Source: Nannochloropsis oceanica (taxonomy: Eukaryota; Sar; Eustigmatophyceae; Eustigmatales; Monodopsidaceae). Taken from it: a DNA stretch of 64,000 nt. The number at the start of each line of letters is the position of its first letter. The stretch's first letter is position 1. The notes beneath the pieces were generated by a model. It saw only the letters and a list, made by a program, of their open reading frames with translations, did not search any database and had not been told where the DNA came from. The position numbers were made by a program, and so were the translations under genes. The DNA lies in contig CP038111.1 of the NCBI GenBank assembly GCA_004519485.1, positions 124,001 to 188,000 on the forward strand. Reading direction: 5' to 3'. Of the stretch, positions 30,120-40,159 are shown piece by piece.

Positions 30120-31476
30120 ATGGCCACCGCCGCCGTGAGCAGCCGGCCCACAGGTCCCACGTCGACGGGCGAGGACAAGGGCATTCGATCGTACTACCTG
30201 AGTAAGATTGACGAGCTCGAGCTGATTGTGCGCGAGCGGACACAGAATCTGCAGCGGCTCAAGGCCCAGAGAAACGAGTGGAACGCCAAGGTACGGCTTC
30301 TGCGGGAGGAGCTGCACCACTTGCAGGAGCCCGGTTCGTATGTGGGGGAGGTAGTCAAGGCCATGGGCAAGACCAAGGTCCTTGTCAAGGTCAATCCCGA
30401 GGGCAAGTATGTGGTAGATCTGGACAAGGACGTAGATATTAACATGTGCACGCCCAATACCCGGGTGGCGCTGCGTAATGACTCGTACACCCTGCACAAG
30501 ATTTTGCCGACCAAGGTGGACCCGTTGGTGTCGCTGATGAAGGTGGAAGCCGTGCCTGACTCAACGTATGACATGATTGGGGGTCTAGATAAGCAGGTGC
30601 GGGAGATCAAGGAGGTGATTGAGCTACCTATCAAGCATCCGGAGCTTTTCGAGGCTTTGGGGGTGGCGCAGCCCAAGGGCGTGTTATTGTACGGGTAAGT
30701 TGATCTTCATTCGCGGAAGGAAGAGGAGGGAAGAGTAGGTTGGTTTTCCGTGTCGTTTTATAGAAATATCTACAAGAGCGGGAGTATGAATCTCTCCTCC
30801 ATCCCTGGACCCTACACAAAACAGGCCCCCGGGTACCGGCAAAACACTTCTGGCCCGCGCGGTGGCCCACCACACGGACTGCACCTTCATTCGTGTGTCT
30901 GGGGCGGAGCTGGTGCAGAAATATATTGGGGAGGGGTCTCGGATGGTGCGTGAGTTGTTTGTGATGGCCCGTGAGGCTGCTCCATCCATTATTTTCATGG
31001 ATGAGATCGACTCGATCGGGTCGTCGCGCGTGGACGGGAGCGAGGGTGGGGACTCGGAGGTGCAGCGGACGATGTTGGAGTTGCTGAATCAGTTGGATGG
31101 ATTCGAGCCAGCTCAGAACATAAAGGTAGTGATGGCCACGAATCGCATTGACATCTTGGACGCGGCCTTGCTCCGCCCTGGCCGTATTGATCGAAAGATC
31201 GAGTTTCCGCACCCGACCATGGCGTCAAGGTTAGATATTTTAAGCATCCATAGTCGGAAGATGAATTTGATGCGTGGGATAAACTTAAAGGGAATCGCAG
31301 AGAAGATGCCGAATGCCTCCGGGGCGGAGTGCAAGGCGGTCTGTACGGAGGCGGGTATGTTCGCCTTGCGTGAGCGGAGGATACATGTTACGCAGGAAGA
31401 CTTCGAGATGGCGGTAGCAAAGGTGATGAAGAAGGACAGTGACTCCAATATGTCCATGCGCAAGCTTTGGAAGTAA
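30120..31476 (+). CDS. RPT6: 26S proteasome regulatory ATPase RPT6 (subunit 8)
   Basis: Two exons, 30120-30694 and 30825-31476, joined by GTAAGT...AACAG in phase 2, give 408 residues, the usual RPT length. The N-terminal coiled coil (residues 25-70) precedes the OB domain. The AAA domain has Walker A GPPGTGKT directly at the splice junction, Walker B IIFMDEID, the arginine-finger region [12 protein letters not shown], and the C-terminal helix ending NMSMRKLWK. The sequence [20 protein letters not shown] is characteristic of RPT6 (PSMC5/Sug1). It forms part of the hexameric unfoldase ring of the 19S particle. The last three residues, LWK, fit the usual RPT6 end rather than an HbYX motif. Confidence 0.96.
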
Positions 31477-31993
31477 GGAGGGAGGAGATGAGGAGAGATG
31501 GAAGGAAGGATGTTGTTAATGAAGAGCAAGAGAAATCGTATCGGATTGGAGGGAGGGATTGAGGGAGGCTGAAGTAGAAGAGGGTGACCAAGGGCAACAG
31601 AAAAGGAAAGAGTTGTAATTTCAAAAGGAGAAAAAAGACTTGGTCCGCGCTAAAGTGCCACTCGGACGATAAGCGACCAGATTTAGTAAACAAAAAAGAA
31701 GAAGAAGTCTATCATTTGTCATCGCACCCTGTATCGTTTCACCTTAACCACCACTTTTCTAATTTAAACTTGTTTATATTTGACGCTCGATTTCGAACCG
31801 CAGTCGCAGTAAGCAGGACTAAGATGAACCAACAAAAACATTGTAATGCACATAAAGCGCCCTCCCCTCGCTCGTATTTTCGCTTCACCCTGCTTTTCCA
31901 GCGAGTGCTTGGTGTCTGGCAAAAATGGTAATCACTCCTACTCCATCTGATTTTATTTCTCTTTCTGGGGCCAAAGACAAGGCCACCGTGCTC
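31477..31993. other. Convergent intergenic region
   Basis: It contains the 3' UTRs of RPT6 and the GH47 gene. The left part is purine-rich and the centre AT-rich. No gene is seen. Confidence 0.5.
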
Positions 31994-34348
31994 TTACACA
32001 TCTAAAAAGCTTCGATCACTAAAAATACGGAGAGGATGTGCCTCAGTATTAAATACCTGACGCGAGAGATCCACCTCCCCAGGCTCCGTCTCTTGGATGA
32101 GATAGAGGTATTTGAGAGTTTCAGCCAAGAAGAAAGATTCCATATCATCCTCATGACTCACCAGCTTAACGTCTGGGCCTGTTTTAGTCGTCTCCTCCTC
32201 GCCCTTAACTGCCGCCTCCATTGTCGAGGAAGTATCACCATTACGCAGCGCAGTCTTGTGCTTCTTGTAGCCAGGAGGAGTGGCCATAAGACGGACCTGC
32301 GCGTAAGCCTCGTCGGTCCGACAGTACGTATCGATGGCCTCGAATATGTTCGCCCCGTATTCCCGCCACTTAGGATTCCCATCAAGCAAGTGCAGGTAGT
32401 ACATGGACTCAGCAATCTCCGGTCGCAGAATGTAGCGGGGGTCAGACGCCTGAGGCATGCCCTTTCGATCAAAGGTCACGGAATCGGGAGCCAAACCCGT
32501 TGCGTGAGAGCTAGTGAACTGATAGCAGGTCTCCCCCAACTCCCGTGCCAGGTCCATGTAATGCGCTGCGCGCTTCTCCAACGTGACATCGCCCTTGGTC
32601 TCGAGTGTGGCGGCAGCCAAGGCCAGCGTGCCGGGATAGAAGCAAGCCAAATGCTCCATATTGTCCGATTGGTGCCCGTTGTCGTTGTTGGCGATATACA
32701 AACGACCGCCTGGCCCACGAACGAGCAGCAGCTCCTCGATCCCGTCGACGGACTCGTCGAACATTTCGCGGAGCCAGGTTTCCTTCTTATTGCCCTGTAA
32801 CCAAGTCTTGAGCAAGTACTCATAAAAGGAATCGCCTCGTGCTGCGACTGAATAGTGGTCTCCGCCCCACACACCCGAATCAGCATTATAATCCAATTTG
32901 AATACTCCGTGCTTGGCCACTTTGGCGCTTTCATCGTGCATCTTCTCAAACACATACATGGCCTTTTCCGCGTAAATAGGATTGCCGGTCGCGTGGCTCA
33001 GGTAACGGAACTCAATTTGCATAGTTCCAAACTCAGCGAGGCAAGCTGAGCGGGAACCGCTGTGCTGGCCCGAATAGAGAGTTAGGCCATTGATAGGGAA
33101 GCCGGTTTTGGAGTCAAAAGCCGGCAGCAGGAGATCGCCCAGCTCCACGGCCCTGTCGAGAAATACCTTGTCTCTAGAAAGGTCGTAAGCGGACAGGAGG
33201 CCGGCCAGCGCACGAATGTTGGTTTCAAAAACAGAAATGTGACCGACATCCTTGAAGCTCAAGTTCTCTGCAATCCAGTCCCGGGCCTCCATAAAGTCGT
33301 CCTTCAGCCCCATCACCCACAGCGTCGACAGAGAGTCGAGCATCGTCATCGCCATTCCGCCCCACCTGTCGGCAGCGGCCTTGGACAGTGGCAAGATCGT
33401 GTCTTTTCCCCAGGCGTTTGCGCGGTAGGCGTCCCAAGCCCGCTTCATCCCCATCTTGACACGTTCTCGTCGTATAGTAGCCAGTGCCTTGTCCGTACGC
33501 GGGTCTTGTGGTGCAAAGCGCACAAATGTATCGTCGAGACCCTTCTTCCTCGTCGTGCGGGCAGGTGAAACTAATACTTTTGCTGCCTTCATCTTCTTCG
33601 AAACCTTGACACTTGCTGCTTTACCACCACTGGCCCCAAAAGCAACAGCAGGTTTAGCATAAGCCGCACCTTTGTCCTCCTCGGGGTCGTCGACCATGTC
33701 ATCATCAATGTCCCCAAAAGCAGCTTGCATCTCTTCCTCAAACTCACTCTCCATAGCCGCTGCCAAGTCTGGATCGTCTTGCTCCAGGTATTCAAGCGGC
33801 TCTTCTTCTTCTTCTTCTTCTTCTTCTTCTTCTTCTTCTTCTTCTTCTTCTTGTTCTTCCTGTTCTTCCTGCTGCTTTTCTTCCATTTCGAGCAATGCAT
33901 CCTCTTCTTGATCTAATTCTCTCTCCAAAGCTTCTTCCTCCTCGTCTTCTTCTACCGCAATTTTCCTCTCTTCCATTGCGGTACGTTTCTCCTTGGTAGA
34001 GGGCAACGGGACTTGATTGGCGGGAGCCAGATTCTGTAGTTTCTCGCCGGCTGCCTGATGTGCAGGTCCCATGGACTCATGATCTGCTACTGATGCTGCC
34101 GTTGCTGTCACGGTGCCGCGGAGATTTGTCGGAGCCGCCAGATCGTCAACGGCGTTGTCGGGCAGAGCAAACAAGAGCATGTTTTTGCGCCCTTCGATTG
34201 CATCGGCAGGATGGTCATGTACAGGCAACTTATGCCAGAGCAACCAAGGCAATGCCGCAAAAAGTAAGGCTAAAGCAAGGTACATTACGAGGCCCAATCG
34301 TTTCTTCATAGTGCGGTTGCCGGGAACCGCTACGTTTGAGGGGGACAA
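31994..34348 (-). CDS. Class I alpha-1,2-mannosidase (GH47), type II membrane protein
   Basis: A 784-residue single-exon protein. A short cytoplasmic tail (1-14) is followed by a signal anchor at 16-38, then a long acidic stem to about residue 290, including an almost pure Glu run at 165-185 coded by a GAA microsatellite. Residues 295-775 are the GH47 catalytic domain: AWDAYRANAWGKDTILPL, MLDSLSTLWVMGL, FETNIRALAGLLSAYDL, GDSFYEYLLK, ILRPEIAESMYYL, DDMESFFLAETLKYLYL and the terminal VFNTEAHPLRI with the calcium-binding Thr. It trims alpha-1,2-mannose from N-glycans in the ER or Golgi. The length of the catalytic domain and the type II topology fit a Golgi or ER mannosidase I; the subcellular site is inferred. 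Confidence 0.94.
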   Translation of the reverse strand: MSPSNVAVPGNRTMKKRLGLVMYLALALLFAALPWLLWHKLPVHDHPADAIEGRKNMLLFALPDNAVDDLAAPTNLRGTVTATAASVADHESMGPAHQAAGEKLQNLAPANQVPLPSTKEKRTAMEERKIAVEEDEEEEALERELDQEEDALLEMEEKQQEEQEEQEEEEEEEEEEEEEEEEEPLEYLEQDDPDLAAAMESEFEEEMQAAFGDIDDDMVDDPEEDKGAAYAKPAVAFGASGGKAASVKVSKKMKAAKVLVSPARTTRKKGLDDTFVRFAPQDPRTDKALATIRRERVKMGMKRAWDAYRANAWGKDTILPLSKAAADRWGGMAMTMLDSLSTLWVMGLKDDFMEARDWIAENLSFKDVGHISVFETNIRALAGLLSAYDLSRDKVFLDRAVELGDLLLPAFDSKTGFPINGLTLYSGQHSGSRSACLAEFGTMQIEFRYLSHATGNPIYAEKAMYVFEKMHDESAKVAKHGVFKLDYNADSGVWGGDHYSVAARGDSFYEYLLKTWLQGNKKETWLREMFDESVDGIEELLLVRGPGGRLYIANNDNGHQSDNMEHLACFYPGTLALAAATLETKGDVTLEKRAAHYMDLARELGETCYQFTSSHATGLAPDSVTFDRKGMPQASDPRYILRPEIAESMYYLHLLDGNPKWREYGANIFEAIDTYCRTDEAYAQVRLMATPPGYKKHKTALRNGDTSSTMEAAVKGEEETTKTGPDVKLVSHEDDMESFFLAETLKYLYLIQETEPGEVDLSRQVFNTEAHPLRIFSDRSFLDV
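33801..33851. repeat. TTC/GAA trinucleotide microsatellite inside the mannosidase gene
   Basis: About 16 TTC units, read as GAA on the minus strand, encode poly-Glu in the luminal stem of the GH47 enzyme. Related TTCTTCCTG units continue to 33880. Confidence 0.95.
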
Positions 34349-35323
34349 GAATGGTCGTTAGATGATTTCAGTGGGATAAGTGACTGTGGTCGTTAGGGTG
34401 TGTAAGCTGGTCTCTAATACAGACATAATTGTTTGACATCATGTAGCCTGCGCATTTTGTGTGCTCGTGATGGAAGGGCAACTAGAAGCGGGACCCCCAA
34501 GCTCAAAAAAGCTGAGCGCGATCTTAATGGGCCTTCAAGAGGAGTTCACTTTAAGTGATCGTCATATGAGGACTTACATCTTTCATAAGCCTTATAACTA
34601 CTTATTGGTTGGTGCATGGCAGCCTGGATGCGGCGTATTAGCTGCTGCGTTCGGTCTTAGCTCTCGCAAGAGGCGAAGGTTTGGCACGGCGGCGACAAAG
34701 CAAAGCGGCGGAAGAGGAGGAGAGGGAGCACCGACAAGGACAAAAAGAACCTTGAAACCTAATTTGAGAAGTTGAACATCGTATTGTTGCATTGTGAGTG
34801 ATAGAGCACGCATGCTTGCAAAAAAGCCAAGCAAACAAGGCACACCACGAGGGCGGGCATACATGTGTCAAAGCCGCACAAGCCCCAAGATGGTTCAAAT
34901 ACATTAGACCTGGGCGCCCTGCCAAAGGGGTTGTAATGTTATATTTAAGGTATAGTGCAAGCCTTCTTCGCCGTGCGCCATGTAAAGCCCTCCCGGCGGG
35001 TGCACTGTCGAGTCAAGCCAATGAAGGAAATGGATAGAGATCATGGAACGAAACGGCTCTTCGTCCAATCCCGGCCGTTTTTGGAGATCATCGAAATATT
35101 GTATCATACCTGCGTGCGAGCCGGAACGTGATGGACTTCCTTCTTCGCATTGTCTCGCATTTTGTCGCCCTGTTGTCATGGCTGTGGGTCATTGTTGTAC
35201 GACTTTGTTCATTTCTTTTTCTCATACGAAAATTTCTGTCCGCATTGGAGATTCGGTTACTCATGGTAATTCACACTCATCAACCTCCCCTCTGTTGCAT
35301 CACTTGCCACACAGGCACAACCG
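34349..35323. promoter_or_regulatory. Divergent region between mannosidase and aspartic protease
   Basis: At 975 bases this is one of the larger divergent spacers. It holds two promoters and scattered short frames without protein-like features. CACACAG at 35308-35314 could be the acceptor of a 5' UTR intron for the protease gene. Confidence 0.45.
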
Positions 35324-36502
35324 ATGCAGGAGGGTCGTAACAAGCAGCTTTTGCTGCTCCTGGCGACAATCACATCATCTATAGGGGCCACTGCCATTGC
35401 GATGGCCGAGAGAGATTCTCCTCCCACCCTTGAGCCAACCCTAATGCGCATCCCCCTGGCCAAGGTGGCTCTGCCTCCCCGCGGTGTCCATCACCGGCAA
35501 CGTGGCCTGGCAGAAAAGGGGGAGATCATCTTGAGAGATGTCTACCAGGATGTAGCCTACACAGGTGTGATTGGTATTGGGACCCCCCCCCGTGAGTTCA
35601 CCGTCATCTTCGATACGGGCAGCAGCGACCTGTGGGTGCCCTCGGCCCTGTGCAAAGTATGTGGCCACCGCAATAAGTATAATTCAGACTCCTCATCGAC
35701 CTTCAAGAGGGATGGGGGTCGCTTTGAGATCACATACATGGGAGGCCCTGTCTCCGGCTACCTGGCTGAGGACACGGTCACCTTAGGTGGTTATGCCGTA
35801 AGGAATCAGACGTTTGCCCAGATCACCAACCCCTTGGGCCTGGGGACTAGCTACTTGGGAGGGGGATACGACGGCGTTTTGGGATTGGGATTTGACGAGA
35901 TTTCAGTGGCCAATACTATAACACCTTTTCATAATTTGATCCAGCAGCAGGGCAAGGCGCTGCCCGAGCCGGTGTTTGCTTTTTATTTGGGAGGGGAGGG
36001 AGCGGGGCTGGGCGAGCTGACGGTGGGCGGCACCGACCCAAGTCATTACTTAGGACAATTGCATTGGGTGCCCTTAGAGGAACCGCCGGGGTACTGGGCT
36101 GTTGGGTTGGATAGGGTGCATCTGGGAGCACAGGATTCTCAGAGCAAGGCACACCTGGCAGTGATGGACTCGGGCGCATCCCTTATTATTGGGCCGAAGC
36201 GGGACGTGGATGCCATAGCCGAGGGACTCGGGGCAACGGCCACGAATCGAATTTATACGGTGGATTGTGGAAAGAGGAAAACGATGCCGACAATAGAGTT
36301 TGTGGTCGATGGGCAGCCCTATGCTTTAAATGCGGACGATTACGTGATAGAGGATGGGCCTTTGTGCCTATTGGGGCTGCAGGGCGACGAGCACATGAGC
36401 GCTCAGTGGATACTGGGGGATGTATTTTTGCGAAAGTATTACTCGGCCTATGATTATAAGAATAAGCGGGTTGGTTTGGCGTTGGCTACTAAGGGCTCTT
36501 AA
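35324..36502 (+). CDS. Pepsin-like aspartic protease (A1 family, cathepsin D-like)
   Basis: A 392-residue single-exon protein. The N-terminus is weakly hydrophobic (residues 8-26, a likely signal peptide), followed by a propeptide to about residue 65. The two catalytic motifs are DTGSSDLWVP at residue 97 and DSGASLIIGP at residue 282. The flap Tyr is in TYMGGPVSGYLAEDTVTLGG, and GVLGLGFDEIS matches the active-site neighbourhood. The C-terminal WILGDVFLRKYYSAYDYKNK-RVGLA is typical of the family. It is likely a vacuolar or secreted acid protease, activated by removal of the propeptide. No plant-specific saposin-like insert is present, so it is closer to animal and fungal cathepsin D. Confidence 0.94.
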   Translation: MQEGRNKQLLLLLATITSSIGATAIAMAERDSPPTLEPTLMRIPLAKVALPPRGVHHRQRGLAEKGEIILRDVYQDVAYTGVIGIGTPPREFTVIFDTGSSDLWVPSALCKVCGHRNKYNSDSSSTFKRDGGRFEITYMGGPVSGYLAEDTVTLGGYAVRNQTFAQITNPLGLGTSYLGGGYDGVLGLGFDEISVANTITPFHNLIQQQGKALPEPVFAFYLGGEGAGLGELTVGGTDPSHYLGQLHWVPLEEPPGYWAVGLDRVHLGAQDSQSKAHLAVMDSGASLIIGPKRDVDAIAEGLGATATNRIYTVDCGKRKTMPTIEFVVDGQPYALNADDYVIEDGPLCLLGLQGDEHMSAQWILGDVFLRKYYSAYDYKNKRVGLALATKGS

Positions 36503-37133
36503 ATTTGTATGATGTCGGGAGGGTGTGTTACTGTATGTATCTAGAGGGCGGGATGGAGGATGCGAGTGGGGAAGAAGGGGTAGATAGATGTGAGTGTTTT
36601 AGCTATTATTCGCTTTCTTGATGCCATACATAAGCGATGATAATTTTGATTGGATTGAGTGTCTTCGCTTGTGCCTTGCGCCATCAACTAGGGCGCAGAG
36701 AAAAGATGTATCCGAAATAAGGAAAGATGGGTTGGAGCCATGCAAACATGCCCTGAAGTGGGTGGAACGAGGAAAGTATGACAAGATCAGAAGTTTAATC
36801 AGAATGCATTAGCTACGGTGCGTGCGTGCAGTCGCACACAAACAAAAAGCAATAAAGTGAGAGAAAGCACTCGCTCGCACTTGCTTGTTTCAACACTTCA
36901 CTTTTCTCACCACCTCGTGACTCTTGTCCGGCTCCCTCATTTCCATCTCTATAGACTATGACCAACACTTATCAGCAACCATGCTTTTGAGAGCCTCTCT
37001 GTCCTACGCTAAGGCGGCGTTTCCGCAGCAGTCCTTTCAACTCGATAGCAGCAACAAACAGCACACAGACCACACTCCCCCACATCACAGGACACGTACA
37101 ATATAAAGACGACACCTAACCATCCTTCACTCC
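36503..37133. other. Convergent intergenic region
   Basis: It contains the 3' ends of the protease and phosphoglycerate mutase genes. Around 36830-36900 is a stretch of alternating GTGCGTGC and CACTCGCTCG sequence. No gene is supported. Confidence 0.5.
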
Positions 37134-38126
37134 TTACTTGGTCTGATTCTTTACTCCCAAAATACGAGCCTTGATGGCAGCCTGGTCCCCCAAATAATGA
37201 CCTGACAGAGGCCCGATGCTGTCCTTGTGCTTGATAGGCTTGAAGCGGGCGTCCAACTCGTACACCAACGGCGTGCCCGTGGGTATATTTAACTCCGTGA
37301 TATCCGCGTCGGGAATGTTATCCAGCTCCTTGACCAGGGCCCGCAAAGAGTTGCCGTGCGCTGCGATGATAAGGCTCTTGCCGGCCGCCACGTCTGGCTT
37401 TATCACATTCTCCCAGAAAGGCACCACCCTGTCCAAGGTCGTCTTCAAACTCTCCGTTACGGGCGTCTCGTTTTGCAGCAGCGTGCCGTATCGAACATCG
37501 TTACCGGGATAATGGGGGCTGTTTTTCTCCAGAGGAGGAGGGGGGATGTCATAGGAGCGGCGCCAGATGTGCACCTGGTCCTTGCCGTGCTTTGCCACCG
37601 TCTCATTCTTGTCCAAGCCTTGCAATGCCCCATAATGCCGCTCGTTCAGTTCCCATGCCTTCTGCGTAGGGATCCACATCAGGTCCATTTCCTCCAGCAC
37701 CAGCCAGCAGGTCTTGATGGCCCGACGCAGCAAAGATGTGTAGGCTTTGTCAAACGTAAAGCCCGCATCCTTCAGCAGCCGCCCGCCCTCCTTCGCCTCA
37801 GCAATGCCTTTCTCCGACAGTTGCACATCGTACCAGCCCGTGAAGCGGTTCTCCTTGTTCCACTCACTCTCTCCATGCCTGTGTCATACACAGTGTGGGT
37901 TGGGAATGAGAGATCAAAGGAGCGCATTGGGACTCCCACGACATCGCTCGCCAACATAACAAAGCAACCAACACCCCACACAAAGGTGCCTTCATACAAA
38001 CCATACGCACCTAACCAAGACGAGGCGGTACGCCACTTTGGAACTGCCGCTGGCAGAGCGCATCAGCATCGTGGACGGGCGGAGAAGGGCCTTGGAGGCC
38101 GTCAGGGAAGATCTGGCTAGCATCAT
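37134..38126 (-). CDS. 2,3-bisphosphoglycerate-dependent phosphoglycerate mutase with N-terminal presequence
   Basis: Two exons, 38126-38011 and 37878-37134, joined by GTGCGT...ACACAG in phase 2, give 286 residues. The splice sits inside the catalytic motif: exon 1 ends YRLVLVR and exon 2 continues [18 protein letters not shown], restoring the phospho-histidine RHGE. Other family marks are [30 protein letters not shown] and the second catalytic His in [17 protein letters not shown]. The enzyme converts 3- to 2-phosphoglycerate. Residues 1-33 ([20 protein letters not shown]...) are basic, Ser-rich and lack acidic residues, like a mitochondrial presequence. This would fit the lower-half glycolysis known in stramenopile mitochondria. 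Confidence 0.94.
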
Positions 38127-38550
38127 GATTGATCTGTGTCGTATGAACGGGGGACAGACCTGATAACCAAGAAAATAAGGCCAAAAACGTTGTACTGAAT
38201 GTACAGAGAGCTGACAGTCTTGCTCACAAGATGTTTACGACCAAACTTGCCAACGTCGTACCTCCTGGGTGGCGAGGTGATAGAGGAAGGGGATCGGAGG
38301 GAGCGGGGAAATGGCTTGGCCCAAGGGATGATGAGAACGCTGCCATGACCTTGCCGCGTCGAGGTCTCCGGCGATACTCGCTTTTACCTGCAGCGTCGCC
38401 TGGTTTCACAGCCTGGTCTAAACTCTTGCCCACATTACTAAGGCAGCCCATTTGGTTGACTTCCCTTCGCTCACCATTCGTGACGGCCTGCCTGCTGTTT
38501 GTCCCTTCCCTGCAGTCGAGACACTTCCATCACAGCCCCACAACGAGGCC
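38127..38550. promoter_or_regulatory. Divergent region between phosphoglycerate mutase and VPS36
   Basis: This region of 424 bases holds two promoters. CCTTCCCTGCAG at 38505-38516 looks like a splice acceptor, so VPS36 may have an intron in its 5' UTR. Confidence 0.45.
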
Positions 38551-39840
38551 ATGCTCGACCCCTTCCAGCGCTTCTGGCAGGAGCTGCCTTTGCTCCCAGG
38601 AACCACGCGGCCGCCGCTCTCCGAGTACGAAGTGGAATGCTTACTGCGAGACAAGGTGGCCCTAATTGACGGCCGGAGCAACCAAGTGGTGCACACGGGC
38701 GGGTTGGTGATCCTGACCTCCCACCGCATCATCTGGCACTGCCAAACCCAGTCCCGTGCATACCACGGCCATTTGTCCAAGGTCGTAGACGCTCGAAAGT
38801 CGCACAACATCTTCAAGCCCTCTTCGCGGGTCCATCTCTATCTACAAGGTCCTGATCAGCACAGGGACAAACCTGCCACCAAGATCGATTTCGTCCACGG
38901 CGGGCGCGACGAGTTTTTGGCGCAAGTCAAGACCCTATTGCAAATGCGGGACTGGGAAAAAGTGCCGGCGTCATCACCCACTTCAGGTTCCGGAAGATCC
39001 CCCGCTGTCGCCGCCGCCACCGCTTCCGCCGTGCCTGTTTTTACTGCGCGCAAGGCCGGGGTGGGAGGAATCATACGACGGCAAGAAAACACCAGGGCCG
39101 CGCAAGACAAACTAGCAACCGAGGCTTTTGGAGATCTGCAGGCACTAATGGGCAGGGCTCGTGAAGTGGTGAGCGTAATCGAGCGCTACGCCACGGTTCT
39201 GGCCTCCAAGGCCGAGGGCGAGGGAGCAGGCAGCGGTAATGGTGGGGGGCAGGAGGACGCTGAGCTGCAGGGCTTGCTTATCGACATGGGCATTTTCAAT
39301 CCTGTGACGCGTGTTTCGGCGGGCTCACTCTACCACAAAGAACTAGCCCGACAGCTGGCACAGTTTCTCACGGGCGGCGGGAAGAGCACTAGGGCGACCG
39401 GGGGCATGCTTGCGGCACGGGGCGGGATGATGACATTGCATGACACATACTGCCTCTTCAACCGGGCCCGTGGCACGGCTCTTATATCGCCCGAGGATCT
39501 CCTGGATGCATGCGAGGAATTGGAGTCACTCCAGCTTGGCATGCGCTTGCACCGCTTTCCCAGTGGCGTGAGTGTCGTGCAAGCCCAGGAGTTTAGCGAG
39601 CAACAAGTGAGTGGACAATTGCGGGCTCTAGCTGAGGCGGAGGCGGACGGTTCATTGACGGCATTGGACGTGGCCACCCACTTGCAGGTGTCCCTCACCT
39701 TGGCGCAGGAGTTTCTGCGAGCGGCGGAGGCGAGGGGGCAGCTCTGTAGGGACGAGAGCGCCCAGGGCATGCTGTTTTGGCCCAATCGTTTTCCTGATTT
39801 TATCGAAAGCACTCATCAGGGAGCGAACGACGCGCATTAG
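38551..39840 (+). CDS. VPS36: ESCRT-II subunit VPS36
   Basis: A 429-residue protein starting at ATG 38551; the frame is open farther upstream without a better start. Residues 1-115 form a GLUE domain (split PH fold): VALIDGRSNQVVHTGGLVIL and TSHRIIWHCQTQSRAYHGHL match the VPS36 pattern. Residues about 165-425 are the EAP30/winged-helix part, with DLQALMGRAREVVSVIERYA, LLIDMGIFNPVTR and MMTLHDTYCLFNRARGTALI, and the closing GMLFWPNRFPDF. VPS36 binds phosphoinositides and ubiquitinated cargo and joins VPS22 and VPS25 in ESCRT-II on endosomes. No NZF zinc fingers are inserted in the GLUE domain, unlike yeast. Confidence 0.93.
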   Translation: MLDPFQRFWQELPLLPGTTRPPLSEYEVECLLRDKVALIDGRSNQVVHTGGLVILTSHRIIWHCQTQSRAYHGHLSKVVDARKSHNIFKPSSRVHLYLQGPDQHRDKPATKIDFVHGGRDEFLAQVKTLLQMRDWEKVPASSPTSGSGRSPAVAAATASAVPVFTARKAGVGGIIRRQENTRAAQDKLATEAFGDLQALMGRAREVVSVIERYATVLASKAEGEGAGSGNGGGQEDAELQGLLIDMGIFNPVTRVSAGSLYHKELARQLAQFLTGGGKSTRATGGMLAARGGMMTLHDTYCLFNRARGTALISPEDLLDACEELESLQLGMRLHRFPSGVSVVQAQEFSEQQVSGQLRALAEAEADGSLTALDVATHLQVSLTLAQEFLRAAEARGQLCRDESAQGMLFWPNRFPDFIESTHQGANDAH

Positions 39841-40159
39841 TAGGACCACCAAAGAAAGAAAATGCGACGAGTGTAAAAAATCTTTGACAAAAATGAGTAG
39901 AGGACGAAGAAAGATACTATAGTTGGTCCGTCGGCTGGCAAAGCAAACACATAGATCTGCCAGCCCGTCTGTAGAGCGCGTTTTGTGTAGTAACGACTGT
40001 CTCGGAAAGAAGTGACGAGCACAACTTTCACCTTGCTCTGTCTTCTCGCAGACGGAGATACTGCTGACCTTTTTTGAAATCAAATGGCCCCTTCTTTTTC
40101 TTCTTCTTTTCCCTCTGCCTTGCGCTACTCACATGTGAATGAATCTGAGGTCTCCCCGC
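39841..40159. other. Convergent intergenic region
   Basis: A 319-base spacer with the 3' UTRs of VPS36 and the S1 gene. Nothing else is seen. Confidence 0.5.

Noticed and set aside
34885-34925. Possible tRNA B-box-like GGTTCAAAT
   Set aside because: No A box at the right distance and no cloverleaf could be drawn around it.
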